A stretch of DNA of 64,000 nucleotides from Polytrichum commune (taxonomy: Eukaryota; Streptophyta; Polytrichopsida; Polytrichales; Polytrichaceae): assembly GCA_950295325.1 (NCBI GenBank), contig OX485803.1:63875554-63939553 (forward strand), read 5' to 3'. Shown here in pieces: positions 27,201-39,735 of the stretch (position 1 is the first letter of the stretch; the number at the start of each line of letters is the position of its first letter). Under the pieces are notes generated by a model. That model saw only the letters and a program-made list of their open reading frames with translations, was not told the DNA's origin and did no database searches. Both the position numbers and the translations under genes were made by a program.

Positions 27201-30200
27201 GTGGTGATGGTAGTGGGTACCAGCAAAGGCATGGAGCAAACCCTCATAATGTTAGGGATGTAGATCGAGAGCGAGAAAGAGAGAGAGAGAGGGATAGAGA
27301 GCGTGAGAAGGAGAAGGATAGGGAGTTGGACACAACTCGAAATGATCGAGCATGGCGTCCCTCATTTGCATCTCGAGGAAGAGGAGAATCTCTTCATCTG
27401 GGTACTACACCACCCAAATTGGCTCCTGGCTTTGGCACAGGTAGAGGGAGAGGGGAACCATATGGTGTCGGTTTTACCATTGGGAGAGGTCGAGGCACTG
27501 CCCAGGGGCCTGGCCTTCTCCATGGTCCACTATCAAGTCCTATTGGTTCCATTTTCCTTGGAGATAAATGGGATCTGGGGAAGGACAATCCATTTCGATA
27601 TCCACGTGTGAAGCTTCTTGACATACATCGTAAGTGTGGCACTGAATCATTTACACAATACCCGGATGGCTTTACTGAGGTTGCACAGCTTACCCAGACT
27701 GATCCTTTGGAGCCTCTGGCCTTTCTTCAACCCGATGTGGAGGAAGAGGTTTGACTCTTGACTCAACAACCTTTATATTCTCAAGAACTTTGGTTTTGGA
27801 TAGTGACATTTGTGTTGGATGCTTGTGGTGGTGACATGTGTTTGCTGCGGATGTTCAGGCTGTGCTTGAAGGCATACGCAAAGGAGAGATAGTAAGTAGT
27901 GGAGCTGTGCACAATATAGCACCTAAGGAGGGTCTTTTGAACAGAGGCCCACGAGATGACGCAAGTAGAGGTCGAGGACGAGGACGAGGTACCAATGTCT
28001 TCTTTACCTGCTTTTTTGTTGTGTGTTTTGAACCTCCTTGGTAGTGCTTTTGAATGTAGGTCTTGCACCTCTTACTATGTAATTGCCAAGGGTTGTGGGA
28101 ATATGAATCCTCTATAATTGGTTTGAACTTGTTGTTGCTACTCTTTTGGAAGGCTGAAACATGCCAGTGTGTATGATGTTTGATGATGAACAGCTTATGG
28201 ATGCCAATAATTTTCAGTTTGTAAATTAACTAAATGGTCACAGTTAGAGCCAACCTTCCACCGGAAATATTGATCTTCCCTACTTTCTTGGTGTTAGGTG
28301 GATCAGAAGCCAAAGACGAGACTGTATCTGATAGTAACAAAGACGATGACTTTTTTGATCAACCTGGTTTGAGTAACCCTCAAGGTGGGGATGGCGGTTC
28401 CTTTGATAAGCTTGCTGAGGCGCGTTTTGCTGATGCTGAGGAGTCCTGGGAATCTCGGGCTTGTCTTGAAACTTCCACTGACAATGAAGGTAGAGTCTTT
28501 TCTTTTTTGCTCACCGTCTTTACAATCAATGGTCTTATGTGAGCTGGACAGGAGAGAAGAAACTATCTGCACAACAATGTCCTAAGGTTTCATACAAAGA
28601 TGTACACACTGCATGTATTTGACTGCTTGATATAAGGTTGAGTAAACTCGTTAATGAATTCACCATGTACTCGATGATCCCAAGATATATCCATAGTGTG
28701 GGTCCCACTTCCTACGCACATTAATTACTTCTATTATATAACAAATCGGGCCTAAAAACGTCGTATTACAAGCGACATAATTGTCATATGTGGTTGGTTA
28801 CATCCAATTCCTGAAGAGCTTCTGAGTTGCAACTCTTCTCTTATTTGCATGGCCTATTGTGTGGGAAACAGTTGGGAAGGAGGAGAATTATTGGAGACGA
28901 GGAAGAGGAAGCGAGGATGTTGGATTAAGTCGGGATGATGGCAGTTGGAGGCGTGAAGCTGTCAGTCGTAGTGATGGGGCTTGGCGGAAGTCTAAACCAA
29001 GTGTTGATGGGCAAATATTATCTAAGGATGAAAAGAATCATCAGAAAGAATGGAACTCTGATAAGGATGAGCAGAATAGCTGGCGACCCTCTGAACAAGT
29101 AAGTATGGTACTTGAATGTCCTCTATTGTCTTGAATTAGTAGGAGGAACTGACTTTCAAGCATCATTTTCGCTTTGTTCCACCACAGCAACTTTGAGATT
29201 CCTACTTATGGGTCCTCAGTGACTGCCTAACATTGCAAACTGATGTTTGCAAAGGAATGGGCCCCAGTGGTGTAGGGGTCTAAATGTTGTGTTACCTGTT
29301 AGAGTTTGGGTGTACTAAGGTAATCCTACCATCCATGCAGGAGGATAACAACGATGAACATGGTGTGCAAGCAGACGAAGCTGGTACTGTTCAGGAAGAA
29401 CGAACCAGGAAGTCAGATGGAGAACTATCTACAGAAATTAGAGAGCCTGCATCTTTTGCCCCAAGTTCTCGCAAATTTGAGGATGACTCTATCCTTTCTG
29501 CTAATAGTCAGACAGGTACAGCAGTACCTTCTGTTGAGTTTCCTTCAGAATCCCAAGACATGCCTTCCACAGAAGGCAAGGAGCCTATAAAGAAATCAAA
29601 TCTACATCAAAATTCTCCTGAAGAGCTCCATTTGCTTTATATGGATCCTCAGGGTGATATTCAAGGACCATTTTTGGGTGTTGATATCATTGGTTGGTTT
29701 GAGGCAGGATTTTTTGGCCTTGATCTACCAGTACGCTTAGTAAATGCCTCGGAACCTTTCTCTCCTCTAGGAACTGTGATGCCTCATTTAAAGCCTGCAG
29801 TTTGGGTTCCACCGGGCTTTGATTCATCAAAGCGTTCAGATGAGGGCAGAGACTCAAATCTTACAAAAAGCGAGCTTGATTCTCTGTCACTGGACTTCAG
29901 CCTGCAGGATTCACTGGGTGGGGACAAAGAAATGAATGGCAGGGAGAATTTTCCAGTTCCAACATTAGATGTTGACGTGTTAAACTTGGCTGATGGATCC
30001 AATAGTTTCTTTGGAGGTGACTTACAGACGGCCGCAAGTGAGAAATCATCAAATAACAGAGCTGGTAGGTGTGAACTTCCAGAAACATGTGCTCCTCTTC
30101 ATAATGTTCTGATTTGTTTTCTAATTTAATGACAAGGGTATTTGAGACTTTCGGACTTTTTCCTTGCAGTTTGTTACAGAAATGAGTGTTGTGTGGCAGA

Positions 30201-32048
30201 CCTGCCCGTGGATAAAATTTTTGGGCTCCATGATACCTCACTTGGATCTAAATATGAAGGAGAAATTGAGCGAAGTGGGTCTTTGCGGAAAAGAATGTCG
30301 GCATTCCCTAGGGTGGACACAGAGATTCCTGAATATCTGAATATTCCAATGCACAGTCATTACTCTCAAAGTGAAGGCACTGCTTCTTCAGGTCAGTTTT
30401 ACTGGAAATCCCAGATCTCATATTTCAATATAATTTCATCTCTCTGCCACTGAAGATGAGGTTCACTCTTTACTGTTCCCTTGAATCTAAATTACCAATG
30501 CTACAAGTAATCTTATGTTTGGCTTTTGCAGGTCATCCAACCTTATATGTACCCAAGGCAGCCCACTCTCCCTCAATGCAGCCTGAATTGTCACCAATGT
30601 TGCAGAATAATCCCTCCATTAGCCGTGGTTCAGTAATGCAGGATCGGCAATGGGCTGATAATCTCATGCTAAACTTATCATTGGATGCACCTTTTCCTCA
30701 CATGGGCCTACCACCTTCAGGTGGTGGTATTGACCACAGTCATCTTGCACACCAGTTAGAGCAGCTTGAACTCCAGAAATTGCAGAGGATGGGAGCCTCA
30801 AGTTTAGGTTTACAGAGGCAGCGATCGGGGCTGCCACCTTCACCTCAGCCGTCAAGATCAAGTCTTGAGCAGCTTCTGCGGTCAGGAGTTCTTCCTTCTC
30901 GAGAGCATCAACCTTTGAATGTCCTGCACAATCAACTTTCTCCACAGTCACATGTGGGGCCGGTGCCAATCCCACCTGCAGGACCTGTGTTAGAGCAACT
31001 TCTACGCCTGCAACAACAGCAACAGCAGCAACAGCAACTCCCACCTCAGGTACTTCTAAAGTCGAAGTACCATGGATGATGGACAGGATAGTTTATCTTC
31101 ATTGGATTTAACTCACATTTTCCAGGGTGGTTATGATTTGAGTAAGTTTAACTAGGGATCTTGTCAAAGATCAATCAAGAACAACGTTTCAAACTCTAAA
31201 TCAACATTGAATCCAGGTTGTCTATCTGGCTGAATTATGTATTGACCAACTCAAGTTCTGTGTTCCTAAGGTTATTAGAGAATTTTCTTTTAGTTTCATT
31301 TGTTGGTATTGTACACTTTAAATGGCAGGACCTCTGTCATTGGATAACCTGTGTGTCATTGCTGGTCTACATTAGGATATTGGCACTTGATATTACCATT
31401 GTCTTAGGATGTGGTCTTTGGTTCTCACCTTTTTCTTTCCCTGTATTCAAAGGTATTGATAGAGCAGCTACTACGAAATCAAGCAATGGCTCCGCCTGCA
31501 CATTTCAACCATCTTCATCGGCAGACCTCAGGACTTGCAGACCAGCTTCTCATTGGTCGCCAGCCACAAGATACACTTCGACTTGATGTACCTGGACAGC
31601 ACCTTTCAGCAAGGGACTTTGAGCAGATGCTGTTAGCCAGACAAAATCTTACAAGTCCTTCCCCTTTTGACCAGCTTATACGTCAGAGACAGCAAGAGGA
31701 ACAGCAGCAAGTAGCCCTCTGTGCCCTACCTCTATCCTTCCCTTGTATTTGCAGTGTAGAAGGTTGTGACTATCTCTGTTTTTTGTGCATTTTTGTTCTT
31801 GTATGTCTCTCTGGTCTAGAACATGTCACTGAAATTGCAGTTTATGAAAGTCTGGCATGCAAGTACTGAGGATCATGATTATTCAAAACAGGCAATGCAG
31901 TTTGGTTTGCCGGTGCCTCAGCCACGCCAGAATATTGAAGATATAAGACCTAGTGTTTGGGATGTGGATGAATATGGCCAATATGTGAAGCGTGCACCGT
32001 CTCCTTCACCAATCAGAGCGTTTGAGGCCTTACAACAGCAGAAACAGC

Positions 32049-32097
<49 letters not shown>

Positions 32098-35000
32098 GCA
32101 AAGGTTACAGAGCCAGCTTAGTTATGCAGGACAAATGAAACAAGATTTGCATGATGTTTTTGGGTTCGATCAGTCTCCACTAGTCAACCCAAATCTGATG
32201 GAGCCACGTGTGCCTATGAACATGTATGACAATACATTACGAAGGGAGAGAAGCATGAACGCTATAAATTCATCACTTGCTCAAATGGATGGTGAGCTTG
32301 CAGCTCAAATTCAGGAACAAAAGCAGCGGGCTCGTGCAGAACGGCAGAACAGCTTACCAACTTTCAATGATGCTGGTTCGGATATGGAACGATACCGACA
32401 GGATATTTTTGATCTGCGACAGGTTCAAGAGAGGCAGCAGCAGGTAGAAGCTGCAGCAGCAGCCCGTGTACTTGGAATGTCAACAAATTCAAGTATGGAC
32501 GGAAGTGAATCTGGGAGGCCACAAAGCAGGGATCGCAGAACATCTCAATCGGATGCATCTGGAAACAGTGCCTTACTGCCTGGCTTGCGGTGGCCAATAA
32601 TGAGAGATGAGCCTTCTCCTCAGCTTCAAGAAAGCTTGCATGATATTGCACAGTCTCTTGGTGGTCACCCTTTATGGGGAAGAGAAACACATGACTTTGG
32701 AGGTTCGGAACAAATGCAGGGAGGATCCAGGTCTGGAACTACTCCCCCAACTGATTACATTCCAATTCTACCCACACCCAGTACAGCAGGAACACCACGG
32801 TCTTCAGTTTCTGGCACTCCGCCTGAGCCTCAGCATCTGCCAGGAAGTTGGGGTTTGTCCACTCTTCCACCAGATGACCTGCTGACCTCTCAGTTCCAGG
32901 CCAATGACAATCTCTTACATCATCATGGGGGGTCGACTGCACCTTTTGCCCATGGTGGGTGGAAACCTCTGTCCTCAAAGTCAAAGTCTCTTGCAGAGAT
33001 TCAACATGATGAGGCTGTCTTCAGGAAAGCTGAAGAGCTGGCCAGTGCAGAAGCTACTGCACGATCAATGGCTGTGCCTGCACCTGCAAGCTCTGGTGGG
33101 TTTGATCCATGGGCAGCGCCCTCCTTTCAAAGCAAGTCACTCCAGGAGATTCAGGAGGAAGAATCCCGAATGGCACCCACTTTCAACTTGCAGTTGAAGT
33201 CTTCCATGTTTTCTCAAAATTTTTCTGGTAGCCGAGGAGATCATCTGTCTTCATGGGGTTCCTCATCTGCAACAGAGAAAAGCAGTTCCTTATTTGAGGT
33301 GGGAGAGGAACCTCTGGGATCGCAGTCCAGTAGGAGGTCATTTGAACTAGAGACAAATATAGTAAACCAGGCAGTCCTGGGTCTATCATCACAATCCCTA
33401 TCTCAGAGTTCGTCTGCATTTGATGACAGCGATTTCATAGAACCCAAAGAAGCAAAGAAAAACAAGAAACGCCCTGTGAAAGCAAAGGGTGCAGCACCTG
33501 TAGGGAAGTCTTCTGTATCTGTCTCATCATCTGAAGTGTCTCAATTGGTTCCACCGCACTCATCAATCCAGAACTCAGCTACTCGGTTGGGTCCGTCAGA
33601 GTCTATTGAAGACAATCTGTCAACAGCCCCTCCTGGACCCTCACTGGCAGATTTCTTCAGTCTGCAGGAAGAAGGTGTTACTTTTTCACAGGCCCTTCCT
33701 CCCTGGTCATTGACTGCAAGCCGGCAAGCCAAAGGTGTAAAGTCTCTAAAAGAGATTCAAGAGGCTGAAAAACGGGAAAGGCAGCATCAGATGTTACAGG
33801 CATCAATAGCCCAGCAACAATTTCCTGGTTCCTCTGTCAAGCCTATCACTCTCATGACAAGAACTGGTAGTGGAAGTGGGATTGGAGGGTCATCTGCATG
33901 GCAACGCCCATCAGTGCGGTCCCCATCTCCTCAGTCTGCAATGATAAGCCAACAATCAAAAGTGTTGACACACCCCTTGAACAGCCCTGGGATTGGGTCT
34001 GGCAACCTGCGATCCAAGGTTGGAGTTTTTGAAGATGATGATGACACGTTCTGGGATTACAGTCGGGATGCAAAATTGAATGCTGGAGCCATCAAGCAGC
34101 TAATGAAGCCAGAAATGTAAGTGCAATGCTTTTGATCATTATTCTGTGTAGTACTGGTGTAAGTAATTGCAACCACTTTAAGCGACCAAATTAGTATAGT
34201 TACATAGATACTGTGAGTAGGCGAGATAAATATCTGTATCATCGTGATGTGCAAGTTCACGAATAAAGAAGTTGTTTTTAACGTTGGTAGTTAAAGATTC
34301 TATACATGGATTGGAATTAGTGGTATTTGCAAATAGAGTGGGAAACAGTAATTTGGTCTAGCCAGTTTGTATTTTTGTTGAGGTGGAATTTGGTAATTGC
34401 AAAGTGACAGATCAACAAAGTAAATTTCATATATATTTTGTGGGATTTTTGTCTAATGAGTTACTTCCTGATCAATGATTGGTTTATGACCCCATTGTCC
34501 ATAGGTATGATTATCCATCCCTTATGAGCGGTAAAGGACAAGTTAATAAAGCTGCTTCTCACAAAGCTGCTTCCACTATTGGACATCCAGTGGGAAGGAC
34601 AAACCCGTCAGAATTCCCCTCCTTGAGTGCAATTGCAGCAACTAAGCTCAGAAAACAACCAAGTAACAAAGGTACCTTCACATTTCAGTGTATCTGGATG
34701 ATCATGTATTGAATTCTTCTTCATATTTTTAGTGCCAGGTTTAGTGATGTTTTTGTAAATACAAAATTAGACCTCAGGACCTAGAGTTTGCTGGACTCGT
34801 TGGAGTTATGCTTTAAACAATGGACTTTTTGTTGAGAGTTGGTCCCCTATGGTTTTTCATTGGTTGTTTTGCATACAATATCAATAATGTATTTCCACTT
34901 TGGTGCATCCTTGGAGGGTAGTGTTGAATTTGAATGAAGAGTAGCCTATATCAGTTCATCAAGGGCGACTTATGTTGTATATTCTGATCAGTCCAGTAAA

Positions 35001-35903
35001 ACTCAGACTTGTTCTGTGGAAGTTCGTATTTTCATTGTCCGTAATGCCAGTATTTTCTCCACAAATCTCTGGCTGGTTTTAATGTAAGCTCACTTTCTTT
35101 TGTCTGTATAGATTGTTTATCTGCATCTCTTTCTGGAGATGGTCAATTAAAATGAGTTTGACAATATACTCTTGACAGCAGGGGGATCACAAGTGGCTGC
35201 TGATAGTGACGGCGTTGCAGCATTGGGGCAGTGGTGTGAGAGCCAATTGAAGAAAATGAGTCCCAATGAGGGTATGTTTCACTATAAATAAAGCATAGTT
35301 CATTACATTTTGCAGTTCAGAACATGTTGCGGAGGAAACCTTCTTACTGAAGGATGTCCCATCAAGGTTTATGCATATATTGGAGGAGATTGTATACCTG
35401 AGCATCTTTGGGGTTCGATCGTGAAGGATTAATCCATGATCTCATTGGAATGCTATCCCATGGCAGATATAAACGTGGATTACTCGATTGTGAATTACTG
35501 CATTTCGTTACCTTCTGCCAGCGAAGCAAGTGAATATCTTTCCCAATATCTGCTGACTTTGCCAGGAGTTTCTGAGCCAAAGATGCAGGCCTTCAAGGCC
35601 GAGTTTGTGAGAAGGAAAGAGCAAGTGCAATCCGATAGTAACCTGTCTTCCAGCGACCTTGAAGAAACCGATATTCCCTTTGGGATGAATGGGAACAACG
35701 TTTTGAGGACCAAGTCAGGTATGATGGATTTGGCCAGATTACTCAAGGATGAAGCTGCTGGGGATTCTGAAAATGTGAGCAGCTCAATTGGGGGAAAGAA
35801 AAAGGGTAAGAAAGGGAAGAAGGTTGTAGATCCATCATTGCTGGGCTTCAGTGTTACAAGCAACCGCATAATGATGGGGGAAATACAACATGTTGATGAC
35901 TAG
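24275..35903 (+). CDS. EXA1: GYF-domain protein, EXA1/GIGYF family, about 2,170 aa
   Basis: Exons: 24275-24302 (uncertain), 24556-24606, 26043-26108, 26234-26325, 26702-27748, 27859-27988, 28298-28489, 28872-29098, 29341-30064, 30170-30391, 30532-31049, 31453-31710, 31841-34116, 34505-34671, 35182-35271, 35467-35903. All are GT-AG with matching phases. Domains (numbering with the uncertain first exon): [15 protein letters not shown] (about 67-80), typical of plant GYF proteins; Arg/Glu-rich region with many RDRW repeats; eIF4E-binding motif YPRVKLL (379-385, YxxxxL-phi); GYF domain about 705-770 ([29 protein letters not shown]), where the family Tyr is Phe; LEQLLR/QQQ segments; polyQ about 1250-1273; Lys-rich tail ending [14 protein letters not shown]. 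Known EXA1-type proteins are cytoplasmic, bind eIF4E and proline-rich partners, repress translation of immune-receptor mRNAs and support potexvirus accumulation. That role here is inferred from homology. Confidence is high for the gene, low for the first exon. Confidence 0.92.
31007..31038 (+). repeat. CAG/CAA repeat coding polyglutamine
   Basis: A mixed CAA/CAG run near the end of the exon 30532-31049 encodes about nine to ten Gln after LEQLLRL. The mix of codons should make it more stable than a pure repeat. Confidence 0.8.
32034..32102 (+). repeat. (CAA)n microsatellite coding a long polyglutamine tract
   Basis: An almost pure CAA repeat in the largest exon of the GYF-domain gene encodes more than 20 Gln broken by one Lys near its start. 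Pure triplet runs of this length are usually length-variable. PolyQ stretches are common in the disordered parts of GYF proteins and can promote condensates; effect here is not known. Confidence 0.9.
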
Positions 35904-37726
35904 AGAAGCCCTTGTTTAAGTTGATCAGATTGAAGAATTCGGAGAGATTGCTTCATCTGAAAAATGCGGTAGTATTAAAGCCTCATCAGAAGCTAAAACT
36001 TGTGATGATTTAGAACCCTCCACAAATTCCTTCAGGAATCTCATTCTTTCGTGGTGGTTTTCCTGAGCCTCATTTTTGAGCAAATGAGTGGATTCTTTCC
36101 TTCTACAGGTAGCTGTGACAGAAGGTGCAGAAATGGAATTGGAACGAAGACAGTAGATAATTATTACCAGCTTGTCATGTGACCAAATCACTGTGTCTAT
36201 ATTCATTGTACACTCTTGTATACCTGCGTTAGATGCCTTTTTCCCAGGTTGTGGGAAGTCAATTGACATCCCATTCAGCTAGTGGTTGTGTAGAGGGGCT
36301 GTTCAAACTACAGCCTTCAGTAGATTTATTAATTTTAGTCAGTTTCAGTGGCCATCTTGACCTAGACTTTAGTGGCTTTATGAACCACTGTCCAGATCAA
36401 TTTGTCCCGATTTGTACAATCTCTAGAGAATTCCTGAAGGAAACGTGGTAACAAGAATGGACCTTGATAGAATGTACACATCATCTTGTAGTGGCCAATT
36501 TGAATTAGCTGAATTGTGCAAGCTTTTGGAAGATATGGAACCGGCCCTGCTTTGATTATTTGTGGCATTTGCATTGTATGGAGTTTAATGTTTGAATGTG
36601 CATACCTAACTTGTAATCTCACAGTTATTCGTTTCCAATTTTTGTCCATCAGATGTTGGTATACGTAGTCATTTATGTTATTTAAGTCCCAAGGATACCT
36701 CCCCAACATTTATTTTTATCATTTGCGTGCTATACAGTGAATTGTGGTAGTGATGTGGAACAAGTGAGCATGTTTTGTTGTCTTCGTCCTAAACTTAGTG
36801 AAAGTGAGAACCTTTTTTTCTTGCTAACTTTAAAGGCTCACGTGGTCGAAGTTGGAAAATATTGGCTTTAAAGGTGAGGGGTAATCGAGTATTGGGCTAG
36901 TTTCCCCTACTGTTTGTAGTAATTTATTTTTGCACCAAGACTTCTCCGAGCATATATGAACTTCTTTGATATTCAAGTGTTTTGCAAACTTAGTCCACTC
37001 CATGTAATAACTCCGTGTCTTTTTCTCCGCAGGTAGTTTCCATCTAACATCTCCGCTAAGATTTTGCTAGAGCTTTCAACCCAAGTTGAATCTTGAATCT
37101 AAAAAATTGCTGTGGTGTATGTAATTGTGTACATGTGCGTGAGATAAATATATTAGATGTACCTCAAGTCATATGCATAGGCTTGAGAAAATAAACCCAG
37201 TCATACTTCAGATTGATTTCAGAGATTGAGAGGAAATCACTCCAAGCATATGAGTGCGAACAATTATCTGGGGTCATGAAAATCTGTAACCTAGTACCAT
37301 GGTCATATATTTGCATATTTCTTTTACAAACTCTGCATATGACATCTGATACTCAACTTTCTGATAGTTTTGGCTTTTTGTTGGATTTGGACTGGTTAGA
37401 TTGGCTAGGGTGTTCTGTTGTTGATAATTTGAGACATTGATAGCCATTGGAGATAATCTTGATCTCCATGTGTTATGTCCAAGGACCTATGTAGTATGAT
37501 TCCGATAGACTGATTTTTTGGTACCACTTGGACCTAGGTTATTACGCATATTTTATCACATTGTATGTTCAACCCATGGTTTAACGATTTTTTTGGCGAG
37601 AAGAGAGCCTAAAAAATGATATGAGATCATCATTCACAGATTTGTGATGAATCATGCTTGGTAAGTCTTAGAAGAAGTCAATTATACTATCTCGAAGACC
37701 CAGCTCCACACATGTGTCAAGTGGTG
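35904..37726. other. 3' UTR and downstream flank of the GYF-domain gene
   Basis: The first several hundred bases after the stop at 35903 should be 3' UTR. No further exon with GYF-family similarity is seen. Short frames after 36.2 kb show no recognisable motif. Confidence 0.45.
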
Positions 37727-37734
37727 GTTGTCAC

Positions 37735-38945
37735 CAGGGGTGTTTTTTCACAAGGTCCCTAACATGTCTAGGGACATGTTCATCAAAAAAAAACATTTCC
37801 AGTGGACGGGTTCTTAGAAAATGAACCGGTTTTGGGACGTGTCAAATTCACTTTGGACGGTTTCTAAAAATAACATTTTTCTAAATTAAAAAAATGGTAC
37901 AAATATCAATTACGTTATGTCATATATGACATGTGAATATAAGCATAATGCAGTCAAACCACTAATACCCAATCAAACTATCAATCTTGAAGTGCTTGAT
38001 TCACTTGCATACATTAATTCATCAACCACAAAATTTAGCCTTTTTAACATAATGTCAAAGACAACGCTTCCACCATCTTAGGCACATGTAAGGCTCAAAT
38101 ATCTACTCATACATTGACCCAACAACTTACAAGCTCAACCCTGCAATTTGCTAGGGTTTAACTCGAATTGACAGAAATTTCATGCACAACCCTTGAATTT
38201 GCACTCAACCCACAACAAAAGAGAGGAATAAGACTCTCAAGATTTAGGATGCTAATGAATCGAACATATGCAACTGAAAGCTAAAGCAACTGAGAGACCG
38301 GTGAGAGATAACTTGATTGCAGTCGTCAAATGAACCAGTTGAGTTTGAGAAAACACTTGTTGAAGTTCAAGATTGCAGGAGAAGATTGTTCTAGCAACAC
38401 TCTTCAACTTCTTGAATTCGAGTTAGTTTCAAATGAACCGGTTGAGTTTGAGAAAACACATGTTGAAGTTCAAGATTGCAGGAGGAGATTGTTCCAGCGG
38501 CACTCTCCAACTTCTTGAATTCGAGTTAGTTTCAAATGAACCGGTTGAGTTTGAGTGATTGAGTCTAGTTCAGTTTCTCTGAACTAGTTTGTGGACAAAC
38601 ATACAAAATGGGGCAGTGGCAGGCTGGCAAATTGGTAATTATAATAGAAAAAGCAGAAATGAACGAAGATAGTAAGATACTATTGTTTCCAAGTGGCAAG
38701 TGCACCAATCACATGCCGACATCTTTCGGGTTATATTTATTGATTTTGTTTTTTCCTTTAACCTTTTCATGGACGGGTTGATTTAGAAATTACCGGTTTT
38801 GGGACGGGTTGTTTTTTCTTCAACCTTTCCATGGACGGGTTGGTTTTGAAATTACCGGTTTTGGGACGGGTTGCAATTTTTTTTGCCTTTCAATTCGAGG
38901 TTTTGGGACGTGGACGGGTAAAAACTTTGTGAAAAAACAGCCCTG
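37735..38945. mobile_element. Non-autonomous hAT element, 1.2 kb, with 8-bp target duplication
   Basis: The left end CAGGGGTGTTTTTTCACAA is matched by the inverted right end CAGGGCTGTTTTTTCACAA, one mismatch in 19. GTTGTCAC stands directly outside both ends (37727-37734 and 38946-38953), a perfect 8-bp target-site duplication as made by hAT transposases. Inside, near both ends, motifs such as GGACGGGTT and CCGGTTTTGGGACG occur repeatedly, like hAT subterminal transposase-binding repeats. The middle carries a direct duplication of about 102 bp (38329-38535). There is no transposase frame, so mobility would depend on an enzyme elsewhere. Confidence 0.9.
38329..38560. repeat. Direct repeat of about 102 bp, two copies plus a partial third
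   Basis: Within the hAT element, the block starting AAATGAACCRGTTGAGTTTG recurs at about 38329, 38432 and 38536. The first two copies are almost identical; the third breaks off after about 25 bases. The 62-codon open frame across the array (38330-38518) is a by-product of the repeat. Confidence 0.85.
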
Positions 38946-39344
38946 GTTGTCACCAGTGCCTGGGATGTTTTTGGGCATATAGAGTCGGTCAAGATCCTTG
39001 TGATTCTAAATCCAGTAGGATACATGTTGACATCTTCCGGTTTTGCTTGATTCATTTGAGGTATATTCTTGTATAGATTCCTCTAAAATGATCGGTAATT
39101 CTCCTGAAGTTTCCAACTTCAACTGGTTATGTCTTAAACTCAACCAGTTCATCTGTAACTGACCGCTGGTTCTTCCTGGACATAGGTTGTCACAAACTCA
39201 ATATCAACCTGTAACTGTGTCTCCCACAGAATCCACCTACAATGCAAGAGGCAAAATTCCTGTCAAATTACAAGGTTCACAGAGAATGACCCAAACCAAA
39301 TAATGTTACGGTCAATGTAATGAACATGAGTCACCTATTTACAC

Positions 39345-39372
39345 CTATCTATCTATCTATCTATCTATCTAT
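39345..39372. repeat. (CTAT)7 microsatellite
   Basis: Seven perfect CTAT units followed by ATATATGG, between genes. Confidence 0.95.
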
Positions 39373-39516
39373 ATATGGAAATATTCCATCCACATTGATT
39401 ATTCTAGGGACATTCTCTAAACGGATTCACACAGCTTATTGTATTTCTAAGAACTTTGTAATCTACAATTTCAAGTATTTATTATACAAAACCTCTTCAT
39501 TGAACACCTTGGAGGA

Positions 39517-39735
39517 AGGGGATTATCGCATACGAGCGTACCTCTCATTCATCCAACACAAAAGCCCTAAAATAATAAGTAGTCCGAAGTTTATTATTTT
39601 TAGTTGTATTGACACCGAAGCATACTTTTAAAAACCTTGAATTAGTCTAGTCCAATTCATTTGAGATAATTGGCCACAAACCTAGAGTCAGTCATGTCTC
39701 TATGTTGGATGGATGAGAGGTAGGCGATCTTTCTT
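39517..39735. mobile_element. Palindromic MITE-like repeat, family B
   Basis: CCTCTCATTCATCCAACA near 39540 reads inverted as CCTCTCATCCATCCAACA near 39705, with weaker similarity outward (ATCGCATACGAG versus ATCGCCTACC). The element spans about 220 bp. A related fragment lies at 22140-22262. Target duplication not determined. Confidence 0.55.
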
